Below, in pieces: positions 58,655-64,000 of a DNA stretch of 64,000 nt (position 1 is the first letter of the stretch; each line of letters opens with the position of its first letter). The stretch lies in assembly GCA_030522415.1 (NCBI GenBank), contig CM060127.1, forward strand, positions 2,357,114-2,421,113, read 5' to 3'. Made by a program: the position numbers and the translations under genes. The notes below the pieces were generated by a model. That model was given only the letters and a program-made list of their open reading frames with translations, was not told where the DNA came from and made no database searches. Source of the stretch: Channallabes apus (Eukaryota; Chordata; Actinopteri; Siluriformes; Clariidae).

Positions 58655-59631
58655 TAGGCACGTGCAGAGGGGGCGGAGGGTGCTACCCGCCCCTTTCCTC
58701 CTTGTTTTTTATTTATTTATTTAATGTGTATGTGCGTATGGAGCCCTGTCTTTGCCCTTCAACAATAAAATGTAACTATTAATCTCAATTTTGCTAAATA
58801 AAAGGATCTGGCTTGCATCAGTCACATGCCTGCCATTAACCAATGCTCGCCCTTGAGGGCAGCGCGCGCTCGTTACGAGCCGGGTACGAGCTCGCAAAGT
58901 GCACGCGCATTTTTTGCAGGCTGGATGGTGCGGAGCTGGAGGAGAAACAGGTGAATTAGGTGCAGACTGTAGCAAAACAGTAAATAGGCTGTACAGCGCA
59001 CACTATAGTCTATAACAACAAATTAATTGAAATAAATGAGCGTGCTGTTTGTGCAACAGCGCGACAAACATTACCTGTCCTTTTATGAACTGCACAAGTA
59101 GTGGTGGTCATTAACTGCTAGCTAACTGGGTAAGGGGGTTACAGGGGGGTCTGCTGCTCTGTCCACCGTTTTAGGGAACATGTTTAGTTTTAAAGTAAGT
59201 TACAGGACTTTTCATTTCATTACGAAAAGTAACGATCTAATATGGATATCCACATAATTATGGATTATTATAAAAAAAACACAAGAAAATATATTAAGTA
59301 ACAGATGATATTAGGTTTATATTTCAAATTAGATGAAATGCTGATTTTACAGTAAAATTATTGTATCTCTACAGTTTAAACATTTAATAAGCAATGCATG
59401 TGCATGTTTGTGTTTTAAAAATTAAAACACAAACTTAAAAAAAAAGTATTACTAATAATAGGCTATAACAAATATTCCAGACATGCCTCGTAAGGAGAGG
59501 AGGAAGAAACAGCTACAGAAGGAGCTGTGTGAGGCTGCTAAAGGCAGTGGATCCCTCAGGAATCCTTTTTTAACGTACTGTATCTTTTTTAACTTTGAGC
59601 ACCCGCCCCTTTAAACGTCTCTGCACGGCCC
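58655..59631. mobile_element. hAT-like element (977 bp) with 8-bp target duplication
   Basis: The ends are TAGGCACGTGCAGAGGGGG and CGTCTCTGCACGGCCC (imperfect inverted repeats). TGTTTGGC is duplicated at 58647-58654 and 59632-59639. It splits the Rex1-like tail at the left edge of globin duplicate 2. A short frame MPRKERRKKQLQKELCEAAKG (about 59483) may be a relic transposase N-terminus. Otherwise non-coding. Confidence 0.85.
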
Positions 59632-59963
59632 TGTTTGGCTGTGTATGTGACAAATAAATATTGAATTTGAATAAAGATCTTTTTTAATTGTTTGTGTTTG
59701 TTTATTGATATGGCTTATTACTGAAAAATTAGACCGTATAAACCCGGATGTACCAGTGAGCTGCAGCGTCCACACAAATGGTCATCAAGACCCTTCTAAT
59801 GGTCTAAATGTGTAGAATTTTCACTTGGTGGACGTGCACTTCACATTTTATAATTTACTATTTGACTTTCAGCAGAAGACAATACAAAGAATACGTGCTT
59901 CACGTTTTATTTCATGTTTGAATCACAGAGAAAGGCATGCATGTTTTATTCTTTGATGCTTGC

Positions 59964-60636
59964 TTAGTTGTAATGCAGGCTCAGCGCATCCACGACGACA
60001 CACAGGAACTTATGCAAAACCTCATGCACATCAGGGGTGAAGGCGGAGGGTCCGAACTTTGCAGCCAGAGTTTCGGTGAGAGTCTCACAAAGGAGCTGAA
60101 AGCAGACAATTATATATTCAGTCGATAATGCTGTAGCTTGACATTAGTGATAATCAGTCCTAATGTAAATTGCTTTATAACATTTTGCATTCTGCAGGTA
60201 CTGATGTTAGACTTACCCAGAAGTTGCTGGGATCCACGTGCAGTTTCTCAGAGTGCAGTTTACTCAGCTGAGCAAAGGCACCCTTAACGTTGTCCAAATG
60301 CTTCACAGCGTTGTCCAGACCACCCTTAACCACCTTTCCATGGGCATGCACTTTGGGGTTTCCTTCGATTGCTGCGGCATTGGCTAGATTACCAAAGGAA
60401 GCGAAGTATCTCTGGGTCCATGGATAGACAATCAGAACCCTAGGCAACAAAAGGGATACACACATATATAAGTCCCCACCGAAAGAAAAACTTCAATTTT
60501 GGAAACCTTTACTTTAAGTGTCGAATTTTCACATAGCATAAACCTACCTGACCAGGGCCTTTCCTACATCGTCACCGGTGACCTTACCCCACACGTCGTG
60601 GATGACTTGACACTCGTGGTCTGACCAATGAACCAT
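59964..60636 (-). CDS. Haemoglobin beta subunit, copy 2 (altered C-terminus)
   Basis: The same gene structure as copy 1: exons 60636-60548 (89 nt), 60439-60217 (223 nt) and 60095-59964 (132 nt), GT/AG, 147 residues. Exon 2 protein is identical except Val31 for Leu31, and distal His63, proximal His92 and Ser93 are kept. Differences from copy 1: Cys9 for Arg, Val-Gly-Lys for Ile-Gly-Cys near 24-26, Phe for Leu, Leu for Phe and Cys for Ser in exon 3, and the end reads SLHYN instead of SKQYH. The terminal His that makes the Bohr/Root salt bridge is therefore Asn, as would suit a pH-insensitive (cathodic-type) haemoglobin. Polyadenylation AATAAA at about 59911-59906. Confidence 0.95.
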
Positions 60637-60711
60637 AGTGATGTCTTAATGAATTCTCTGAATTCTTGAGCAAAACCTGTTCTGAAAGATTCTTTACCTA
60701 TTTTGCATCGG

Positions 60712-60775
60712 GGCTCTTTTTATTGACGCTAAAACTCCCCTCCCATCGCTGAAGGAAAAGTTTGATTGGACGAGC
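60712..60775 (-). promoter_or_regulatory. Promoter of beta globin copy 2
   Basis: Inverted CCAAT (60765-60769 on plus as ATTGG), G-rich GGGAGGGGAG (60735-60744) and TATA-like AATAAAAAG (about 60724-60716), the same array as copy 1. Confidence 0.75.
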
Positions 60776-61579
60776 TCCGGACGTTGGTAAGCTCAAAAAA
60801 TTATCGGCAGCGAGCCAGGCATTAATTTTTTTGCCTAATACTTGTGTGATAAGGGCGTCTCCTAATTCTAGTCATCTGCACCATCGGATTAGTTTTTACA
60901 GTGAATGTTCTGATCTCTTAAACTGAATTACGGCCCCAAATGCGTTAAAGCTTTATTCACACATCCACATGAGTAAGTACTGTACTTACCGCTAATCACG
61001 TAAAACAATTTTCGTAATGTTTTTTTTTTTTATTAATCGCAAACGTCTTTGATCTTATATCATTTATTTATTTATTATAAAAAAGACTTAAAGCTTATCT
61101 AAACTTACGATGACCACACCCCGTCATGAACTAGAATTTATTATATAACTGAAATATTAGCAACCTAAGATGAAGATTTTATTATTTTACGCCTTTGGCG
61201 ATTCCAAGACACATAAAATCTATTAGTGTTGAATTAACAAACAGAGTGTTAATATAACATCCTACTGAAGGTTTAGACCAGGACCAGTTGGACTCATGTA
61301 AAGTCTGAAAATCTGATTTGGATGGGGATATTACTGTGAAAAAATACATAAAATACCATACTTTCAGAAATAAATAATGCAATTATTTGGTAATAATCTA
61401 ACAATTTAATTATTTTCATGTTTTTCTTGAAAAGAACTACATCCGTTTAAGTCACCCTATAACATTTGTCGACTTGTATTTGTGCATCTAAAGGTTATCT
61501 GAGTTCATTTCAGCCTATTTTGGAGAAGATCCAAATATGACTAGACAGTTCAAGTAAGAGGTGGAGTCTAGATTTACAA

Positions 61580-61620
61580 TGGCAGGGTGTGCCTTATATC
61601 AGACTCAATAAAAAGAGGCA
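61580..61620 (+). promoter_or_regulatory. Promoter of alpha globin copy 2
   Basis: GGCAGGGTGTGCC (61581-61593) and TATA-like CAATAAAAAGAGG (61606-61618), identical to copy 1 and about 75 bp before the ATG. Confidence 0.7.
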
Positions 61621-61692
61621 CACGGCTTCAACAACCACCAAAAAAAATTTTGCAAGACATTTTTCGAGGTGAAAATCCAGACAAGTGCCACA

Positions 61693-62307
61693 ATGAGTCT
61701 CACAGCTAAAGACAAGGCCGTTGTGAAGGAGCTTTGGGGAAAGATCTCTTCCAAGGCTGATGAGATTGGCGCCGAGGCATTTGGCAGGTGAATTAATCGC
61801 TCTTAATAACTGGACAATTGTTGTGGCACATACTGGTTTATACTGACTAATTCTTTTCCCATTTGCTTGATGTTTTTTTTATGCAGGATGCTGGAGGTCT
61901 ATCCTCAGACAAAGACCTACTTCGCTCACTGGTCTGATCTTCATCCCGGATCCCCCCAGGTGAAAAAGCATGGTGCCGTAATTGCCAAGAAAATTGGAGA
62001 AGCCGTTGCCCACATCGACGATCTTTGCGGATCCCTGAGTGCACTAAGCGAGCTGCATGCTTTCAAGCTCCGTATTGACCCTGCTAATTTCAAGGTAAGC
62101 AGCAGATTATTCGGATTATTCTGCGTTTAATTGAACACAGACTGTGTTTTAATGATGGGTCCATTTCCCCCATTATAGCTCCTGGCCAGGACAATTAAGG
62201 TGAGCGTTTCCATGCTCTTCCCCGGGGACTTCACCCCTGAAGTTCAGGTGTCTTTTGACAAGTTTCTGGACAACCTGGCCTTTGCTCTGTGTGATAAGTA
62301 CCGCTAA
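61693..62307 (+). CDS. Haemoglobin alpha subunit, copy 2
   Basis: Exons 61693-61787 (95 nt), 61887-62094 (208 nt) and 62179-62307 (129 nt), GT/AG, 143 residues. The protein differs from copy 1 only at residue 66 (Lys instead of Arg, VIAKKIGEA). Third-position changes (for example in ARTIK) are silent. Distal His60, proximal His89 and terminal KYR are intact. Polyadenylation signal at 62364-62369. The introns differ slightly more than the exons. It is divergently paired with the beta gene at 59964-60636. Confidence 0.95.
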
Positions 62308-62679
62308 ATGAAGTACCAGTTTCAGAAGACGTCGTTTGAATGACATCCAGAAATGATGGTGACAATAAACAGAATTGAAAAATACACAACTGTTTCATGT
62401 TATTTATACGGGTTGACAAATTCTTATTAAACACATAACAGTCACAAACATCCAAAACAACAATATACACTTCATTAGAAAAAGAGAGATTCTGGTTCTT
62501 AATTTCATAAAACTTTGTTCGAAGCACTTTACCTCATGTACTCTTTCTTTCAATGCAAACTGTAGACCGTTGGGTAACATACATCACTCCAAAATTCACA
62601 AAGTTACAATTTATTAATATTTTTTACATTTTAATGCGCAGGACGGGTAAAAAAAAACCCGTATTCTTTTTCAGTGTCA

Positions 62680-64000
62680 TTTCATTCATCCAATTCAATA
62701 CAGTGAAACGAAACAGGACCAAGGTGATACAACATAAATTAACAACACGAATTAACAAAACTAACTAGCTAACTAAGAAACCTAATTAAGCAGGTGGCGA
62801 AGATAGGAAAGAGTTTTATGCAAAAACAAGTATTACATATTGTGCAAAAGGGCAATTAGAGGTTGGTATTAGGCTACAATTGTTAGATTGTTGATCAGTA
62901 TGTTTGCGCGGTCTTATTGTTTTCTGTCTTGAGGTGTACAATTTTTATTCTCCCTGAAATTACTTTTTTTTTTGTAAAGAAAAATTACATACATATGCAT
63001 ATATTACATTATATACCTCATGTTGCGACCTGCCATCGCAGCACTATCAACAAATAACAAAACACGATGCATTCTGAAATGGATCCCAAATTATATGCAC
63101 AAACAACTTACCTTACCAGCTAAAGCCCCATAGTTTATGTCAGCTAGCTAAAACACTACAGTTGCTAACACTTAAAAAAACGCATTGACTACGGCAGGAA
63201 TCGGTTCCAGAATTAATTTTTTAATTTGATTTTTTAAATATATTCTAGTTATAGTTCAATTCAATTCAATTTTATTTTAACAATTGACATTGTCTCAAAA
63301 CAGCTTTACACAATCAAAAGAATTATTTAAGTTTGTATGGAACAAACTTATAGTTATAGTGACTTATGAATTTCACTGCATATCTTACTGTGGTGTATGA
63401 CTGTGTATGTGACAAATAACATTAGAATTTTTGAATTTGAAGTCTTACTTTAGGTTAAACGTTTTAGACCATCCAGCTAAGATAAATATTATGTCGTTGA
63501 TTGATAAAATCTGGATTAAGGATATTTTATTTTATTTTGTTTTATTTATTTTATTTAAAAATGTCAGTTTCCCCCCTGAGGGATTGCCACCTTGTTGTGG
63601 TCAGGTGGTTTGCGTGCCTCGGCGACCTTAGGAGCTATACCAGCAGGCGCTTAGTCTTCAAGTGGGACACCAATGTTGGACAGGTCTGAAGGTAGGCCTG
63701 ACAAAGTGCAATTCACTTCTCCAGGCTTTGGACGCAGCTAAAAACACAATTCAGCAAGGATAATACTGTTACTATAAGCTCGAACATGACATGATGCCCC
63801 CTTCACATTTCTGACTGCCCCCGCCCCCATGTGCCTGTCTAGAACCGGCCCTGCTTATACGACTAATGTAAATGTATCCCAAATTATATGCACAAACAAC
63901 TTACCTTATACCAGCTAAAGCCCAATAGTTTATCGGTTAGCTAGCTAAATCAATGAATGTCGTCAGCTAGCTAAAACACTACACTTGCAGTAATTACAGT
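62680..64000. other. Repeat debris without genes
   Basis: 63254-63350 is the reverse complement of the L2 GAATT-tailed 3' end (compare 700-803). 63365-63441 is a Rex1-like LINE tail. 63570-63730 carries a repeat text (CCTGAGGGATTGCCACCTTG..., GCCTCGGCGACCTTAGGAGC) of unknown family. 63086-63160 and 63872-63990 are direct repeats of each other (TTATATGCACAAACAACTTACC, GTCAGCTAGCTAAAACACTACA). No gene is seen. Confidence 0.6.

Noticed and set aside
1..64000. CRISPR arrays, bacterial operons, phage or integron features
   Set aside because: Spliced globin genes and vertebrate retroelements show this is a eukaryotic nuclear genome. No spaced direct-repeat array is present.

Overview
This is a repeat-dense vertebrate window, almost certainly from a teleost fish. 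Its only conventional host genes are two divergent beta/alpha haemoglobin pairs. Interleaved, head-to-head alpha and beta genes are typical of teleosts, and so are the Tc1, piggyBac, L2, Rex1-like and tRNA-SINE (mermaid-like) families seen here. A catfish or other otophysan is possible, but the sequence alone does not settle this.

Layout. 1-11.4 kb is a LINE graveyard: an L2-type 3' end, a broken L1/Tx1-like LINE on the minus strand (804-7085) and a broken L2-type LINE on the plus strand (7601-11186). Three solo LTRs with exact target duplications are embedded in them. 11.4-17.7 kb is a three-level nest: a piggyBac relic is split by a short-TIR element, which is split by a complete but mutated Ty3/gypsy element (12352-16780). 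18-24.2 kb holds an orphan promoter-like segment, AT-rich DNA, a Tc1 fragment and a degraded Rex1-like LINE. 24.3-26.1 kb is a decayed, rearranged relative of the gene found at 45.6-56.2 kb.

Globin pair 1 occupies 27.5-30.6 kb: a beta gene on minus (27838-28520) and an alpha gene on plus (29550-30170), about 1 kb apart. 30.6-41 kb is unique and repeat DNA with a local segmental duplication, two degenerate tRNA-Glu-like sequences and SINEs.

42423-57074 is a 14.65 kb EnSpm/CACTA-like transposon with CACAGCAAATT termini, a TA flank on both sides and subterminal GAGTT/AACTC repeats. It carries two minus-strand genes. One is a ten-exon gene whose exons join in frame to about 557 codons (resembling fish 'SAMD3-like' proteins). 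The other is a C2H2 plus CACTA-type transposase gene with one apparent frameshift. Its largest intron has been loaded with hAT-derived DNA, a large palindrome, and a 1.6 kb foldback element whose exact dyad is occupied by a Tc1 transposon.

Globin pair 2 (59.6-62.7 kb) duplicates pair 1. Its alpha gene differs by one residue, while its beta gene has a changed C-terminus ending Tyr-Asn instead of Tyr-His. A hAT-like element with an 8-bp target duplication (58655-59631) sits at its left edge. The last 1.3 kb is repeat debris.

Working together: in each pair the divergent promoters (TATA-like boxes on both sides, CCAAT and G-rich elements on the beta side, a GGGTG/CACCC element on the alpha side) would drive partner alpha and beta chains. 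Everything else is mobile DNA, much of it nested in datable order.
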